A DNA stretch of 64,000 bases from Dechloromonas sp. (GTDB taxonomy: Bacteria; Pseudomonadota; Gammaproteobacteria; Burkholderiales; Rhodocyclaceae): contig JAQTXC010000001.1 in assembly GCA_028689015.1 (NCBI GenBank), positions 1 to 64,000 on the forward strand, read 5' to 3'. The notes beneath the pieces are model-generated. The model was not told the DNA's origin. It was given only the letters and a program-made list of their open reading frames with translations, and made no database searches. A program made the translations under genes and the position numbers. This document shows positions 15,991-27,534 of the stretch, one piece after another. The first letter of the stretch is position 1; each line of letters begins with the position of its first letter.

Positions 15991-16540
15991 ATGAGGCCTC
16001 GTGCAATAAATGTTGTTGCTGCCGGTCGTGAAACTGAAAGCAAGCGTTTTGTCTATCTTGCAAATAAAGCTGCAGGCACTGGGCGACGCTGGCAAAGGAT
16101 AAATCCGCCCACGGAATTTCTTCGGCCTCGAACAGCCGGACTTCAAGACTTTCCGTGCCAGCCAGGTAATGGTCATTGCGCAAATGGCCACGGTAGAACA
16201 GGTGAACCTGGTTAATATGGGCAATGCTGAACATGGCGAATGGTGCGTCCAAGCGGACATCCGCCCCCGCCTCTTCATAGGTTTCGCGCCATGCAGCTTG
16301 TTCGGTGGTTTCGGCATTTTCCATAAAACCAGCGGGTAGCGTCCAGAATCCGCAGCGAGGTTCGATGGCGCGTCGGCAGAGCAGAATGCGTCCATCCCAC
16401 TCAGCAACACAACCAACAATCAGACGTGGATTCTCGTAATGAATGTGCTTGCAGGTGGTGCATACCAGGCGGGGACGGTTATCACCATCGGGCGTGCTAA
16501 GGGCGGTTGCTTCCCCGCAAAGAGTGCAGAAACGGGTCAA
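15989..16540 (-). CDS. Nudix hydrolase with N-terminal zinc ribbon
   Basis: 183 residues. A zinc ribbon (C5xxC8 and C27xxC30) precedes a Nudix fold. The Nudix box at 71-93 fits GX5EX7REUXEEXGU (GFMENAE...RETYEEAGA). Proteins of this layout resemble NudC-type NADH pyrophosphatases and ADP-ribose or nucleotide-sugar hydrolases; the substrate is not clear. The start is a TTG, because an in-frame stop lies 12 codons upstream with no ATG between; no clear ribosome binding site is seen. The gene is alone and convergent to the cco region. Confidence 0.85.
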   Translation of the reverse strand: MTRFCTLCGEATALSTPDGDNRPRLVCTTCKHIHYENPRLIVGCVAEWDGRILLCRRAIEPRCGFWTLPAGFMENAETTEQAAWRETYEEAGADVRLDAPFAMFSIAHINQVHLFYRGHLRNDHYLAGTESLEVRLFEAEEIPWADLSFASVAQCLQLYLQDRQNACFQFHDRQQQHLLHEAS

Positions 16541-16636
16541 TTTTTTAGGCTGTTTGTCGAGGTTGGTATTTCAGCCAGTTTAGCATCGGAAAGTTCCGTG
16601 AAGCCTTGCTGTTCCGTAGATTCCACAAATCTGGCT

Positions 16637-16666
16637 TTGCACTCGGGCGAAACCTGTGGCTACAAT
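16637..16666 (+). promoter_or_regulatory. Sigma70-type promoter of motA
   Basis: TTGCAC and TACAAT are separated by 18 bases, and the start codon of motA follows 60 bases after the -10 box. No FliA-type -10 (GCCGATAA) is seen here, so this first stator pair appears to be under housekeeping control. Confidence 0.6.
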
Positions 16667-16726
16667 AGCGGACACAAATAATTGCATGCGGCCCGAGTGA
16701 CTGGCTGTTGCGGCAGGGGGCTCTGA

Positions 16727-17584
16727 ATGTTTCTAATCGTCGGTTACGTGATCATCCTGGCTTCTGCGCTGGGTACTTACGCCGTCCACGGTAGTCTCCT
16801 TGCGCTCTGGGTGCCCCTGGAATACATCGCGATTTTTGGCTTGATGATTGGTTATTTCGTTGCTTCCAACAATCTTGGGTTGATTAAGGCAACGGTGGGA
16901 GCACTTCCTGGGGTTCTTAAAGGTTCCAAATATAACAAAGCGTATTATGTTGATGCACTGGCCATGCTGTTCGAGATTTTGGGCAAGGTGCGCAAAGAAG
17001 GGCTGATGTCGATCGAGGGGGACATTGAAAACCCGGACGCCAGTCCGATCTTCAGCAAGTATCCAAATATCGTGCATGACCATCATGTGATGGAATTTAC
17101 GACCGACTACTTGCGAATGATGGTGGGCGGTAATCTGAATACTGTCGAAATCGAAAGTTTGATGGATGTCGAGTTGGAAAGCCACCATCATGAGGCAGCC
17201 GAGCCTGGTCATGTAGTCGGCGCTGTGGGCGGCGCTGTGCCTGCTTTCGGTATTGTGGTTGCGGTGATGGGTGTGGTGAACGTGATGGGCTCGGTCGGTA
17301 GTCCGCCGGCGGTACTTGGCAAGATGATTGGTGGCGCGTTGGTTGGTACCTTTCTGGGTATTCTTGTCTCCTATGGTTTTGTTGAGCCAATCGCCAAGTT
17401 GATGGAGCAGAAGGCGCATGCCGATTCGACGATTTATAAAATGATTAAGATGGTTTTGTTGGCTTCAATGTCTGGCTATGCCCCGCAAGTCGCTATTGAA
17501 TTTGGACGCAAGGCGCTTGGTTCGCATGATCGTCCGGGTTTTGCCGAGTTGGAAGAGGAACTCAAGGCGCGCAAGGGTAAGTAA
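16727..17584 (+). CDS. motA: MotA, flagellar stator subunit
   Basis: 285 residues, four membrane helices with a long cytoplasmic loop between the second and third. The loop has VRKEGLMSIE, with the Arg and Glu that contact the rotor protein FliG, and GGAVPAFGIVVAVMGVV with the conserved Pro. With MotB it forms the proton channel that drives the flagellum. It is followed by motB after 27 bases. A second pair, motCD, lies near 45-46.5 kb. Confidence 0.95.
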   Translation: MFLIVGYVIILASALGTYAVHGSLLALWVPLEYIAIFGLMIGYFVASNNLGLIKATVGALPGVLKGSKYNKAYYVDALAMLFEILGKVRKEGLMSIEGDIENPDASPIFSKYPNIVHDHHVMEFTTDYLRMMVGGNLNTVEIESLMDVELESHHHEAAEPGHVVGAVGGAVPAFGIVVAVMGVVNVMGSVGSPPAVLGKMIGGALVGTFLGILVSYGFVEPIAKLMEQKAHADSTIYKMIKMVLLASMSGYAPQVAIEFGRKALGSHDRPGFAELEEELKARKGK

Positions 17585-17611
17585 GCCCAGAGCGATAGCC
17601 GAGAACAGACA

Positions 17612-18556
17612 ATGAGCGACGATTCCACACGCCCTATAGTCATTAAACGCAAGAAGGTGGTGGCTGGCGGGGCCCACGGTGGTGCCTGGAAGATTGCCTA
17701 CGCTGACTTCGTGACAGCGATGATGGCTTTCTTTCTGCTGATGTGGCTTTTGGGGTCGACTGCCAAGGGGGATTTGAGCGGGATCGCCGAATTTTTCCAA
17801 AATCCCGTCAAGGTGGCGATGCAAGGGGGCAGTGGCAGTGGTGATGCGAGCAGTATTTTGCAGGGTGGCGGCCAGGATTTGACGCGGCAGGCAGGGCAGG
17901 TCAAACGGGGGGATGTCGAGTCACGAAAGTCTACGTCTTTTTCGAAAGAGGCCAAACTTGAGTTTCAGCGCAAGGAGCAGACAAAGCTTGAAACGCTGAA
18001 AGCTGATATCGAAAAGCTGATTGAAAAGAGTCCGCAGCTGGCACAATTCAAGAAGCAGCTATTGCTCGATATTACCTCGGAGGGTTTGCGCATTCAGATT
18101 GTCGATGAGCAGAATCGACCGATGTTTGACTCCAGCAGTGCAGACTTAAAACCCTATACTCGTGAGTTGTTGCGCCAGATTGGTGCTGCCCTGAATGCTG
18201 TGCAGAATCGAATCAGCTTGGCAGGGCATACCGATGCGGCACGCTTTGTGGGTGGGAGTCAGGGTTTCTCCAACTGGGAGCTGTCGACCAATCGGGCGAA
18301 TGCTTCGCGACGCGAGTTGGTCGCGGGGGGAATGGACGATAACAAGGTGATTCGGGTGGTGGGCTTGGCGTCGACGGTGCTTTTCGATAAAAATGACCCA
18401 CTCAATCCGGTCAATCGCCGGATCAGCATCGTGGTGCTGAATCAGCGGACCGAACAGGCCATCCTGCAGGAAGAAGGGCCGGAAGCTGAGGTGGATAACG
18501 AGGCGGAGTTGCCGGTGGGCTTGAAACTACCGGGAAGTGGTGCGACCTCGGGCTAA
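17612..18556 (+). CDS. motB: MotB, flagellar stator subunit
   Basis: 314 residues: basic N-terminus, single membrane helix with the proton-binding D32 in WKIAYADFVTAMMAFFLLMW, a plug and linker region, and an OmpA-like peptidoglycan-binding domain (about 160-285, LAGHTDAARF and NRRISIVVL). It anchors the stator to the cell wall. It is co-transcribed with motA; cheY follows 49 bases later. Confidence 0.95.
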   Translation: MSDDSTRPIVIKRKKVVAGGAHGGAWKIAYADFVTAMMAFFLLMWLLGSTAKGDLSGIAEFFQNPVKVAMQGGSGSGDASSILQGGGQDLTRQAGQVKRGDVESRKSTSFSKEAKLEFQRKEQTKLETLKADIEKLIEKSPQLAQFKKQLLLDITSEGLRIQIVDEQNRPMFDSSSADLKPYTRELLRQIGAALNAVQNRISLAGHTDAARFVGGSQGFSNWELSTNRANASRRELVAGGMDDNKVIRVVGLASTVLFDKNDPLNPVNRRISIVVLNQRTEQAILQEEGPEAEVDNEAELPVGLKLPGSGATSG

Positions 18557-18605
18557 TTGCGCACCGGGTGTGTATTCAAACTATTGAAAGACCAACGAGG
18601 AAAAC

Positions 18606-18971
18606 ATGGCAAAAACCATTCTTGCAATTGATGATTCGGCATCCATCCGTCAGATGGTTTCTTTTACGCTCAAAAGTGCCGGCTACGATGTCGTTGAGGC
18701 GGTGGACGGCATGGACGGTCTGGACAAGGCTAAGGCGCGCAGTGTCAATCTTGTGCTCACTGACCAGAATATGCCGCGCATGGACGGGTTGACCCTGGTC
18801 AAGACGTTGCGGGCTATGCCGCAATATGCCTCGACGCCTATCCTGATGCTGACCACCGAGTCTTCGGATGCCATGAAGTCGCAGGGGCGTGCTGCCGGTG
18901 CGACGGGGTGGCTGGTCAAACCGTTTGATCCCCAGAAGTTGATCGAGGTCGTGCGTAAGGTGATCGGCTGA
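18606..18971 (+). CDS. cheY: CheY-like response regulator (first copy)
   Basis: 121 residues, a stand-alone receiver domain with D9-D10, phospho-acceptor D53 (LTDQNMPRMDG), T83 and K105. It is the expected diffusible output of the CheA encoded just downstream. A strong AACGAGGAAAAC precedes the start. A second CheY at 35.4 kb is closer to the E. coli protein ([10 protein letters not shown]), so this copy may act as a phosphate sink or serve another output. Confidence 0.9.
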   Translation: MAKTILAIDDSASIRQMVSFTLKSAGYDVVEAVDGMDGLDKAKARSVNLVLTDQNMPRMDGLTLVKTLRAMPQYASTPILMLTTESSDAMKSQGRAAGATGWLVKPFDPQKLIEVVRKVIG

Positions 18972-19045
18972 AACGCTGACCAGGCATTTTGCCAAGTTGG
19001 ATCCGAATCGGTGGCTTATGCGCTTGCCGACGGTAGGGGGAGAGC

Positions 19046-21394
19046 ATGGCTATCGACATGAGTCAGTTCTATCAGGTGTTTTTCGAGGAATCGGCAGAAC
19101 ACCTGGCAGCAATGGAAGGATTGTTGCTCAATCTGGATGTTGAAAATCCGGATTCCGAGCAGTTGAATGCGATATTTCGTGCCGCGCACTCAATCAAGGG
19201 CAGTGCCGGCACCTTTGGTTTTACCGATCTGGCCGAAACAACGCATATCCTCGAAAATTTGCTCGACCGGATACGCAAGCATGAACTGGCGTTGACCGCC
19301 GGTATGGTTGATGCCTTTCTGGCTAGTGGCGATTGCTTGCGCGATATGCTGGAGGGCCACCAAGGTCGGGGTGGGGCAGACCCGGCCGTTGTTGAGACGA
19401 TTTGTCAGCGCTTGCGCCAGTTGTCGAGTGGAATAGCTCAGCCGGTTGTGACGGCGACTGTGGAGGGGGGGCTCACCTCAGCGGTTGCTGCAGATGATGA
19501 GGTGGCGGTCAAGCCAAGTTTGCCTACTAACGGCTTGCATGTTTTCGATATTCAGTTTTTACCTACCGAGATTGCGACCCAGGGGGTTGGGGTTAACAAC
19601 TTGCTGGACGAGTTGGCTGGGATGGGGCGTTTGGATGTCTTGCAGCGCCCGCAATCAAGTGGAAGTGGATTTTGGGAGCTGCGCCTGATTACTGATGTGG
19701 CGCGTGAAGTATTTGCTGATCAGATCGATTTTGTCGCGGATAACGGAGCTTGGCGTATTACCGAGGACACCTCGGTTGAGGTTGACGGAACAACCGCCTT
19801 CGGTTTTTTTGGTGACATGCCTGGTGTGCCTGATAGCGTGCGCGGCTATGGATTCTTTAATGGGGAGCCCCTGCCTTCGCCCAGCATGGCGGAGGAGGGA
19901 GATGGTTATGGGTTTTTTGAACCATTGCCTGTATCGCCCCTATCTGTGAGCAGCGATGAAGGGGATGGCTACGGTTTCTTTGAGCCTTTGCCCTCCCCTG
20001 TGACTATCCCACCGCTGACTCCTCCCGTGATGGCGGAAGAGGGCGATGGTTATGGTTTTTTTGCACCACTGCCGACCCCCGCTGTTACGCCACCTGTATC
20101 TGCACCGATGCCGGTCGCTGCCCCCGTTGCTGTGCCTGCGGTAGTTGAGAGTGCGCCGGCGCCGGCCAAAGCAACTGCCCCGGCGCGTGCAGCACCCACC
20201 GCCGCCGCAGCCAGCGATTCATCGATCCGGGTCAGTATCGACAAAGTCGATCAACTGATCAATTTGGTTGGCGAGTTGGTCATCACGCAGGCCATGTTGC
20301 TGCAGACGGTCAGCCAGTTGGAGGCGCAGGCGCCGGAACGTCTGAGCAATGGCCTTGCCCAGTTGGAACGCAATACCCGTGATCTGCAAGAATCGGTCAT
20401 GTCGATCCGCATGATGCCGATATCATTTGTCTTTTCCCGCTTCCCTCGCGTGGTTCGCGATTTGTCGAGCAAGTTGGGCAAGCAGGTGGAGTTGAAGACG
20501 TCGGGTGAAACGACCGAGTTGGACAAAAGTCTGATTGAACGCATCACGGACCCATTGACTCACTTGATTCGGAATAGTCTGGATCACGGGGTTGAGTTGC
20601 CTGAAAAACGGCAGGCGGCTGGCAAGAATCCCACCGGGACGATTACCCTGAAGGCCTATCATCAAGGCGGCAACATCGTCATCGAGGTGGGTGACGACGG
20701 TGCGGGCTTGCACCGCGACCGGATTTTGTCCAAAGCCCGCGAACGTGGTTTGCAGATTTCGGATCAGATGACTGACCAGGAAGTCTTCAACCTGATTTTC
20801 GAAGCTGGTTTTTCAACGGCTGAGCAAGTGACCGACGTTTCGGGGCGTGGTGTCGGCATGGATGTCGTCCGCCGCAATATTCAATCGATGGGTGGTCGGG
20901 TCGAGATTGAATCCATGGCGGGGGTTGGCACCCGGATGACCGTTCGTCTGCCGCTGACCTTGGCTATTCTCGACGGCATGTCGGTGGCGGTGGGGGAACA
21001 GACTTATATCTTGCCCTTGTCCTACGTGATCGAGTCCTTGCAGCCGCAGCGCGGTGACATCAAGACATTGTCTAACCAGGCGCGACTCATTCAGGTACGG
21101 GGCGAGTATTTGCCCGTTGTGGTCCTGCACGAAGTCTTTGGGTTGAAGTCGTCGTGGAATGATTTGACGCAGGGCATCATGGTGGTCCTCGACGCAGATG
21201 GCACCAAGGCAGCGCTGTTTGTCGATGCGCTGGTCGGCCAGCATCAGGTGGTGATCAAGAGTCTCGAAGCCAATTATCGCAAGGTGCCTGGTATTTCAGG
21301 TGCGACCATCATGGGGGACGGTCATGTCGCCCTGATTCTCGACGTGTCGGCCATTGCCGGCATGGCTCGATCGACGATGCAGAAAGCCGGCTGA
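19046..21394 (+). CDS. cheA: CheA chemotaxis histidine kinase (first copy, with GYGFF repeats)
   Basis: 782 residues. P1 phosphotransfer domain with H48 in [12 protein letters not shown]; a P2-like domain about 163-243; a long Pro/Ala-rich linker with four GYGFF motifs at 267, 287, 308 and 335; then the P3 dimerisation domain (from about 390). P4 is an ATP-binding domain with [19 protein letters not shown] and GRGVGMDVV, followed by P5, a CheW-like regulatory domain. It phosphorylates CheY and CheB in response to receptor arrays. cheW follows after 19 bases. The linker motifs are not a standard CheA domain. A second, shorter CheA is at 36.6 kb. Confidence 0.95.
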   Translation: MAIDMSQFYQVFFEESAEHLAAMEGLLLNLDVENPDSEQLNAIFRAAHSIKGSAGTFGFTDLAETTHILENLLDRIRKHELALTAGMVDAFLASGDCLRDMLEGHQGRGGADPAVVETICQRLRQLSSGIAQPVVTATVEGGLTSAVAADDEVAVKPSLPTNGLHVFDIQFLPTEIATQGVGVNNLLDELAGMGRLDVLQRPQSSGSGFWELRLITDVAREVFADQIDFVADNGAWRITEDTSVEVDGTTAFGFFGDMPGVPDSVRGYGFFNGEPLPSPSMAEEGDGYGFFEPLPVSPLSVSSDEGDGYGFFEPLPSPVTIPPLTPPVMAEEGDGYGFFAPLPTPAVTPPVSAPMPVAAPVAVPAVVESAPAPAKATAPARAAPTAAAASDSSIRVSIDKVDQLINLVGELVITQAMLLQTVSQLEAQAPERLSNGLAQLERNTRDLQESVMSIRMMPISFVFSRFPRVVRDLSSKLGKQVELKTSGETTELDKSLIERITDPLTHLIRNSLDHGVELPEKRQAAGKNPTGTITLKAYHQGGNIVIEVGDDGAGLHRDRILSKARERGLQISDQMTDQEVFNLIFEAGFSTAEQVTDVSGRGVGMDVVRRNIQSMGGRVEIESMAGVGTRMTVRLPLTLAILDGMSVAVGEQTYILPLSYVIESLQPQRGDIKTLSNQARLIQVRGEYLPVVVLHEVFGLKSSWNDLTQGIMVVLDADGTKAALFVDALVGQHQVVIKSLEANYRKVPGISGATIMGDGHVALILDVSAIAGMARSTMQKAG
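19844..20062 (+). repeat. Degenerate tandem GYGFF-PLP motif inside cheA
   Basis: Four copies of (D)GYGFF followed by an acidic or Ala residue and PLP occur at codons 267-271, 287-291, 308-312 and 335-339, preceded by AFGFF at 251-255. The spacing is 20, 21 and 27 residues. [11 protein letters not shown] occurs twice. The phenylalanine codons differ between copies, so selection on protein sequence is more likely than a recent duplication. Confidence 0.85.
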
Positions 21395-21413
21395 CGGCAC
21401 GGAGGAGTGGAGC

Positions 21414-21911
21414 ATGGAAACCAAGACGCATGGCACGAATGTCAGCGATGAAGAGAGCGTCACCAGCGAATACCTGACTTTTACGCTGGGCAGCGAAGAG
21501 TACGCGATCGATATTCTCAAGGTCCAGGAAATTCGGGGCTACGAACCGCCGACGCTCATTGCTAACGCGCCGCCTTTCATCAAGGGGGTGATTAATTTGC
21601 GTGGCATCATCGTGCCGATTGTCGACCTGCGCATCAAGTTTCAATTGGGCAAGGTTGAGTACACGCCATTCACTGTGGTCATTATCCTGAATGTCGCCGG
21701 TCGGGTCATTGGTGTGGTGGTTGACAGTGTTTCGGATGTCATTTCGCTGAGTTCGGGGCAGATTCGTGCGGCGCCTGATTTTTCAGGCACCTTTGACACC
21801 AAGTACATCGTGGGCTTGGCATCGGTGGAAGCACGCATGTTGATCATCACCGACATCGAGCGCTTGATGACCAGTGCTGATATGGAACTCATCGACCGCA
21901 ACGTCGACTAG
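21414..21911 (+). CDS. cheW: CheW, chemotaxis coupling protein
   Basis: 165 residues from the ATG at 21414, preceded by GGAGGAG; an open frame continues 20 codons upstream into the cheA end but is not needed. A single CheW domain is present: [54 protein letters not shown]. It links receptors to CheA in the array. It is coupled to the first cheA and followed by the receptor gene after 24 bases. Confidence 0.95.
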   Translation: METKTHGTNVSDEESVTSEYLTFTLGSEEYAIDILKVQEIRGYEPPTLIANAPPFIKGVINLRGIIVPIVDLRIKFQLGKVEYTPFTVVIILNVAGRVIGVVVDSVSDVISLSSGQIRAAPDFSGTFDTKYIVGLASVEARMLIITDIERLMTSADMELIDRNVD

Positions 21912-21935
21912 CCCACCCCCACAGGAAAGAGCGAA

Positions 21936-24644
21936 ATGTTGAATTTGCGCGAATACCGAATCGGTAGCCGTCTGATTGCCTCCACGATCGGTGCCTTGAT
22001 TCTGATGTGCGTCTTGGTTGCCATCGCATTAAGCAGTCTGAAAAGTATCAGTGGCAAGGCCGAACAGGTGGCTCAGGGAACCCAGGCCGGGGCCGAACTG
22101 GCCGTTGAACTGAGGACGCGGATGGCCAACATCGGCCAGCATGTTCGCAACGCCATTATCTACGAAGAGTTTGAGCGCCAGCAGGCCGAAGAAAAAGCGG
22201 CGCTTGCCCAATTGGCCGACTATGGCAAGCGGGAGCAGCTGCTTCAGCAATTGTTGGAAGAAGCTGGAGCTCACGAGCTTGGCCAGCGCCTGGCGAAAAA
22301 TCGCCAGATGGCCGAGGCTGCGATCAACAAAATGTACGAACTGATTCGGGCCGGTAATCGGCCTGATGTTGACCTGCATTTCCAGAAAAACTTTGTCCCC
22401 GCCATGCAGGACTGGTCAGTCGCGATCAGCGATTTCGTGGTCCTTAGTAAAAACCGCAGTGATGCCGCTTTGGTGGAGATGGCCGAGGTGCGTGGTCAGG
22501 CACAGACAACAATGTTGTTGATGATGGCCTTGGCTGCGTTGGTCATGATTCCGGCAGGGTTGTGGATTACTCGGCTGATTACCCGCCCGCTGGGCGATGC
22601 CCTGAATTTGGCGGAGTCGGTCGCTGGCGGTAATTTTGATAATTCAGTTAATGCGGAAGGGCAGGATGAAACGGCGGGCCTGCTGCGAGCGCTCGACAAA
22701 ATGCAGCGTGACCTCAAGTCACAACGCGCCAGCCAGGTGGCGAGCGCAGCGTCTGCCATGCGCATCAAGGTCGCACTGGATGTTGGGTCAAATAGCGTGA
22801 TGGTGGCTGATAACGACGGGTTGATCATTTATTGCAATGCTTCAGCTCTGAGCATGATGCGCAATGCCGAGGCGGATATCCGCAAGGATTTACCCGCTTT
22901 CCGGGCAGATAACATTCTGGGTTCCAGTTTCGATATCTATCACCGCAATCCTAGCCACCAGCGCAATCTTCTCGCTGCAATCTCGGCTCCGCATCGCTCA
23001 CAAATTACGGTTGGTGGCCGGACGTTTTCGCTGGTCGCTTCGCCTATTCGCAACGAGGCGGGGGAGCGGCTCGGGACGGTGGTTGAGTGGTTGGACCGGA
23101 CGGCCGAAGTGGCGATTGAGAATGAGGTCAGTGACATCATTACGGCCGCGGTGGCGGGTGATTTCTCTCGCCGGGTTGATGTCAGTGACAAGCAAGGCTT
23201 TTTCCGCAAACTGACCCAGGGGATGAACGATTTGCTCGACGCCAACAGTCGGGCGCTCGATGATGTGGGCGCCATGTTGAATCGTCTGTCGCAAGGTGAC
23301 CTGACCCGAAAAATCGACACGCAGTATCAAGGGGTGCTCGGCCGTTTGCGTGATGACGCCAATGTCACGGTCGACAACCTGCAGGAGATCATTTTCTCGA
23401 TCAAGAGTGCGACCGATGCGATCAACACGGCGGCCCAGGAGATCGCTTCCGGCAACGCCGATTTGTCCGGGCGTACCGAGCAACAGGCCTCCAGCCTGGA
23501 AGAGACGGCTTCAAGTATGGAAGAACTGACCGGGACTGTGCGACAGAATGCCGACAATTCGCGGCAGGCCAACCTGTTGGCTGAAACGGCGCAGCAGGTG
23601 GCTGAACGCGGGGGGGCGGTGGTTGGGCAGGTGGTCGAGACGATGAGTGCCATTCGTCAGTCGAGCAGCAAGATTGCCGACATTATCGGGGTAATCGATG
23701 GCATTGCTTTCCAGACCAACATCTTGGCGCTGAATGCTGCAGTCGAAGCGGCGCGGGCTGGTGAGCAGGGCCGGGGTTTTGCGGTGGTGGCGACCGAGGT
23801 GCGCAATCTGGCGCAACGCAGCGCAGCAGCTGCCAAAGAAATCAAGGGGCTGATCTCTGATTCGGTTGACAAGGTCGAGGTCGGGAATCGTCTGGTCGAT
23901 CAGGCTGGCCGGACGATGAGTGAGGTGGTGGCCAGTATTCAGCGCGTGGCGCGAATCATGGCCGATATTTCCTCGGCCAGCGTCGAGCAATCAACGGGCA
24001 TTGATCAGGTCAGCCTGGCCGTCAGTCAGATGGATGAGGTGACGCAGCAAAATGCCGCCTTGGTTGAAGAGGCGGCGGCGGCGGCCGAGAGTCTCGAGGA
24101 GCAGGCGCGCAACTTGTCTCAAGCGGTGGCGACTTTCCGATTGTCCGGCAGTGTGGTGATCGAAGGGCAGTCGGCGATTTCCGGCCTGGATTTCGACGCT
24201 GCGATTGAGGCGCATGGCAAGTGGAAGAAGCGCTTGCTCGATTATGTAGATGGTGGGAACGAACAGCTTGATCCCGCCATTGTGGGTCGTGATGACCAGT
24301 GCGCGCTAGGTTGCTGGATTCATGGCGATGGCCGCTCACTGCGCGGTAACGCGCAATACGGTGATCTCAAGATCGAGCATGCCGGCTTCCATCGCTGCGC
24401 GGCGGATGTCATTCGTACCCACATGACGGGAGACAGTGCAGGGGCTCGTGAGCAGATCGATGGGGAGTTTTCCAATCGTTCCAAGCGGGTGATCGGCTTG
24501 ATCGAAGTCATGCGCAGTGGCAAGAAAAAAGCCGAACCTGTGCGGTTGACCGCCAATGTCCGACCCGTTCAGAAGCTGACTTCGGGCCAGGTTCCCGTGG
24601 CGCGGCTGACAGCGCCGGATGACGACGAGTGGGCCGAGTTTTAA
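21936..24644 (+). CDS. Methyl-accepting chemotaxis protein with PAS and C-terminal CZB domain
   Basis: 902 residues. N-terminal membrane helix (about 13-35), a periplasmic four-helix sensor (about 40-185), a second helix (about 188-212), HAMP, a cytoplasmic PAS domain (about 275-385), a further HAMP-like segment, then the signalling domain with hairpin tip [21 protein letters not shown]. After it comes a chemoreceptor zinc-binding (CZB) domain (about 750-830) with AHGKW, C..GCWIHG and HAGFHRC. It ends DDEWAEF, matching the xWxxF pentapeptide that tethers CheR/CheB. CZB domains bind zinc and have been linked to oxidant or zinc sensing. Confidence 0.93.
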   Translation: MLNLREYRIGSRLIASTIGALILMCVLVAIALSSLKSISGKAEQVAQGTQAGAELAVELRTRMANIGQHVRNAIIYEEFERQQAEEKAALAQLADYGKREQLLQQLLEEAGAHELGQRLAKNRQMAEAAINKMYELIRAGNRPDVDLHFQKNFVPAMQDWSVAISDFVVLSKNRSDAALVEMAEVRGQAQTTMLLMMALAALVMIPAGLWITRLITRPLGDALNLAESVAGGNFDNSVNAEGQDETAGLLRALDKMQRDLKSQRASQVASAASAMRIKVALDVGSNSVMVADNDGLIIYCNASALSMMRNAEADIRKDLPAFRADNILGSSFDIYHRNPSHQRNLLAAISAPHRSQITVGGRTFSLVASPIRNEAGERLGTVVEWLDRTAEVAIENEVSDIITAAVAGDFSRRVDVSDKQGFFRKLTQGMNDLLDANSRALDDVGAMLNRLSQGDLTRKIDTQYQGVLGRLRDDANVTVDNLQEIIFSIKSATDAINTAAQEIASGNADLSGRTEQQASSLEETASSMEELTGTVRQNADNSRQANLLAETAQQVAERGGAVVGQVVETMSAIRQSSSKIADIIGVIDGIAFQTNILALNAAVEAARAGEQGRGFAVVATEVRNLAQRSAAAAKEIKGLISDSVDKVEVGNRLVDQAGRTMSEVVASIQRVARIMADISSASVEQSTGIDQVSLAVSQMDEVTQQNAALVEEAAAAAESLEEQARNLSQAVATFRLSGSVVIEGQSAISGLDFDAAIEAHGKWKKRLLDYVDGGNEQLDPAIVGRDDQCALGCWIHGDGRSLRGNAQYGDLKIEHAGFHRCAADVIRTHMTGDSAGAREQIDGEFSNRSKRVIGLIEVMRSGKKKAEPVRLTANVRPVQKLTSGQVPVARLTAPDDDEWAEF

Positions 24645-24667
24645 CTTGGCCAAGGAGACACGACTGT

Positions 24668-27496
24668 ATGCGTAATAACCAGCCTGTCACCCAGAACGAA
24701 GTGGTTCTTGGTGAAGACGATTTGATCGTTTCAAAGACCGACCTCAAGGGACAGATCACCTATATCAATGCGGATTTTGTCCGGATCAGCGGCTTTTCTG
24801 AAACGGAATTGCTCCTGCAGCCGCACAATCTGGTTCGTCATCCGGACATGCCAGAGGAGGCTTTTGCCGATCTGTGGCGTGACCTGAAGGCCGGTCGGCC
24901 ATGGACCGGGCTGGTCAAGAACCGCTGTAAAAATGGCGATTTTTATTGGGTTCTGGCGACCGCCACCCCTTTGCACGAGAACGATCAGGTCGTGGGCTAT
25001 CTGTCAGTTCGCCGGAAGCCGACGGTGGCCCAGGTTGAAGCGGCTGAGGCCGCCTATCGGATGTTCCGGGAAAAACGGGCCGGTGGCATGCGGATTCGCC
25101 ATGGGGCGGTGGCACAGGGAGGGGAGGGTTTTTTTGCCCACTGGTCGCTGCGCGCCAAGATGTTGTCTGGTTTTGCTGCCGTGCTGTTGGCCATGGCCTT
25201 GATTGCCGGGGTTGGCATCTGGGGTATGAGTCAAACCAATCACGCGGTCGACGATCTGTATCAGGGAAAATTATTGCCCAGTCAGGAATTGGCAGCGATT
25301 GGTCGCTCGCTGGCCGATGGCCGGGCGCAAGTGTTGTTGTCCTTGCAACATAATCCAACGGGCGTTTATGCGCACTTGCATGACCATCCGCTGGCTTTTC
25401 ACCTCGATAAAATTGCCCAGGCAGAAGCTGACATTAGTCGATTGTCGACATCGTTTTCGGCACGGGTGGTCAACGAGCTGCCTGCTGCGCAATTGACAGC
25501 GTTCAACGAGGCGCGTCAAAAGCTGGCCGAGGAGGGGCTGGCCACGGCGCGGGTCGCTTTGGCGGCAGGGGCTTTCGATGAAGCCAACATGATTCTGCTG
25601 AAAAAGATCAACCCGCTGTACGGTGACGTGGTCAAGCAATCGGACGCTTTATATGCAGCACTCGAAGCATCCGGTGCTGCCGCGTTTGCCAATAGCACGG
25701 CACAGTTTGAAAGCAACCGCTGGGAAATCCTCCTGATCGCTTCCTTGGCCCTGGTGGCTGGTTTGGTCATCGCTTTGCGCATCGTGGCGTCCGTGACCCG
25801 ACCCTTGGATGACATTCTGGCGACCTTCCGTTCGCTGGCCAATGGCAATTTCACCCGAAATGTGGATTTGTCGCGTAACGATGAATTGGGCAAGGTCCTG
25901 CAAGGCCTGCAGGCCATGCAGATCCAGCAGGGATTCAGTGTGGCCGAGACCACGCGGGTCGCCAACGACAATCTGCGTATCCGCATTGCCCTGGATTGCG
26001 TATCGGCCAATTTGCGAATCGCTGACGATGATGGCCTGGTGCTCTACGCCAATCGTGGGCTGCTCAGTACCTTGCAGCAAATTGAGCCAGGTTTGCGTGA
26101 GCAGCAGCCAGGTTTCGCGGTCGACCGCTTTGTGGGCAGCAATATTGGCGCTTTTTATCAAGATCCAGCGGCAGCGCTCAAAAGCCTGCGCGAACTCAAG
26201 GCGACGCGTAGTACGGAACTGGATATCGGTGGCCGGATTTATAACGTGGTGACCAATCCGATCATCAATGATCGTGGTGAGCGTTTGGGAACCGTGGGCG
26301 AGTGGATCGATCGCACAGCAGAAATTAATGCCCAGCGTTCGGTGGCTGCCCTGATTCAGCAAGCATCGGCGGGTGATCTGGCAGCGCGCATGGAAATTGG
26401 CCAATTGGAGGGCTTCTATCGCGAGTTGGGTCATGGAATCAATCAACTGGTTGAAACCACCGAGAAAGCAATCAACGAGATTGGCCAATTGCTGGCACAA
26501 GTGGCGCAAGGTGATCTGACCCGTTTGATTCACAGTGAATACCACGGCACCTTCGGCCAATTGCGTGACGATGCGAATCAGACCGTCAGTCGCTTGCGTG
26601 AATTGGTGGGGGGTATCCAGATCTCGGCCGAGACGATCAATACGGCAGCCAAGGAAATTGCGGTTGGCAATCAGGATCTATCAGGACGGACTGAGGAACA
26701 GGCCAGCAGTCTTGAGGAAACAGCCTCTAGCATGGAAGAGCTAACCGGGACGGTGCGACAGAATGCCGACAATGCCCGGCAGGCCAATGAACTGGCTGTA
26801 CAAGCCCAGGGGGTCGCCGAGCGCGGTGGCGCAGTGGTGGCTGAAGTTGTGCAGACGATGTCAGAAATCAACCGGTCGAGTAGCAAAATAGCTGACATTA
26901 TTGGGGTGATTGATGGAATCGCTTTCCAGACCAATATTCTGGCACTCAATGCGGCCGTCGAAGCGGCTCGGGCGGGAGAGCAGGGCCGTGGTTTTGCGGT
27001 CGTGGCGACCGAGGTACGTAATCTGGCGCAGCGCAGTGCCGCAGCCGCCAAAGAAATCAAGGGGCTGATTTCCGATTCGGTCGACAAGGTCGAAGCGGGC
27101 AATCGTCAGGTCGACCAGGCTGGACGGACTATGGAGGAGGTGGTTACCAGCATCAAGCGCGTGGCCCGGATTGTGACCGATATCGCTGAAGCGAGTCGTG
27201 AACAAAGTGCCGGCATTGATCAGATTGGCCGCGCGGTTAGTCAGATGGATGAGGTGACGCAGCAGAATGCTGCGCTGGTCGAACAGGCCGCTGCTGCCGC
27301 CGAGAGCTTGGAAGAGCAGTCTGAGCAGTTGGCGAAGGCGGTGTCGGTTTTTCGAACCAATGCGACGATGGTGGCGACCAGGCCAGCGGCCTCTTTGCCG
27401 CATCCAGTAGTTTCCGGGGGGGGGCCGCGGCCTGCAGCCCCGGGGCGCCAGGCACTGCCCGCCGCGACGGTGGACGACGAATGGGCTGAATTTTGA
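24668..27496 (+). CDS. Aer-like chemoreceptor with N-terminal PAS and periplasmic sensor
   Basis: 942 residues from MRNNQPVTQ, the Aer-type start; AAGGAGA precedes it. The N-terminal PAS (about 10-120) has [16 protein letters not shown] and [14 protein letters not shown], which in Aer surround FAD. There follow a membrane helix (about 160-183), a periplasmic helical domain of about 160 residues, a second helix (about 345-368), HAMP, a second PAS, another HAMP-like segment and a signalling domain with the same tip as its neighbours. It ends DDEWAEF. E. coli Aer lacks a periplasmic domain, so this receptor appears to have two inputs. Confidence 0.92.
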   Translation: MRNNQPVTQNEVVLGEDDLIVSKTDLKGQITYINADFVRISGFSETELLLQPHNLVRHPDMPEEAFADLWRDLKAGRPWTGLVKNRCKNGDFYWVLATATPLHENDQVVGYLSVRRKPTVAQVEAAEAAYRMFREKRAGGMRIRHGAVAQGGEGFFAHWSLRAKMLSGFAAVLLAMALIAGVGIWGMSQTNHAVDDLYQGKLLPSQELAAIGRSLADGRAQVLLSLQHNPTGVYAHLHDHPLAFHLDKIAQAEADISRLSTSFSARVVNELPAAQLTAFNEARQKLAEEGLATARVALAAGAFDEANMILLKKINPLYGDVVKQSDALYAALEASGAAAFANSTAQFESNRWEILLIASLALVAGLVIALRIVASVTRPLDDILATFRSLANGNFTRNVDLSRNDELGKVLQGLQAMQIQQGFSVAETTRVANDNLRIRIALDCVSANLRIADDDGLVLYANRGLLSTLQQIEPGLREQQPGFAVDRFVGSNIGAFYQDPAAALKSLRELKATRSTELDIGGRIYNVVTNPIINDRGERLGTVGEWIDRTAEINAQRSVAALIQQASAGDLAARMEIGQLEGFYRELGHGINQLVETTEKAINEIGQLLAQVAQGDLTRLIHSEYHGTFGQLRDDANQTVSRLRELVGGIQISAETINTAAKEIAVGNQDLSGRTEEQASSLEETASSMEELTGTVRQNADNARQANELAVQAQGVAERGGAVVAEVVQTMSEINRSSSKIADIIGVIDGIAFQTNILALNAAVEAARAGEQGRGFAVVATEVRNLAQRSAAAAKEIKGLISDSVDKVEAGNRQVDQAGRTMEEVVTSIKRVARIVTDIAEASREQSAGIDQIGRAVSQMDEVTQQNAALVEQAAAAAESLEEQSEQLAKAVSVFRTNATMVATRPAASLPHPVVSGGGPRPAAPGRQALPAATVDDEWAEF

Positions 27497-27534
27497 ATTG
27501 TTCGATGACTTGGTTTGCCTGAAAAGGATATGCG

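Noticed and set aside
19026-19033. GCCGACGG upstream of the first cheA as a FliA promoter.
   Set aside because: The -35 position has ATCG and the -10 match is incomplete.
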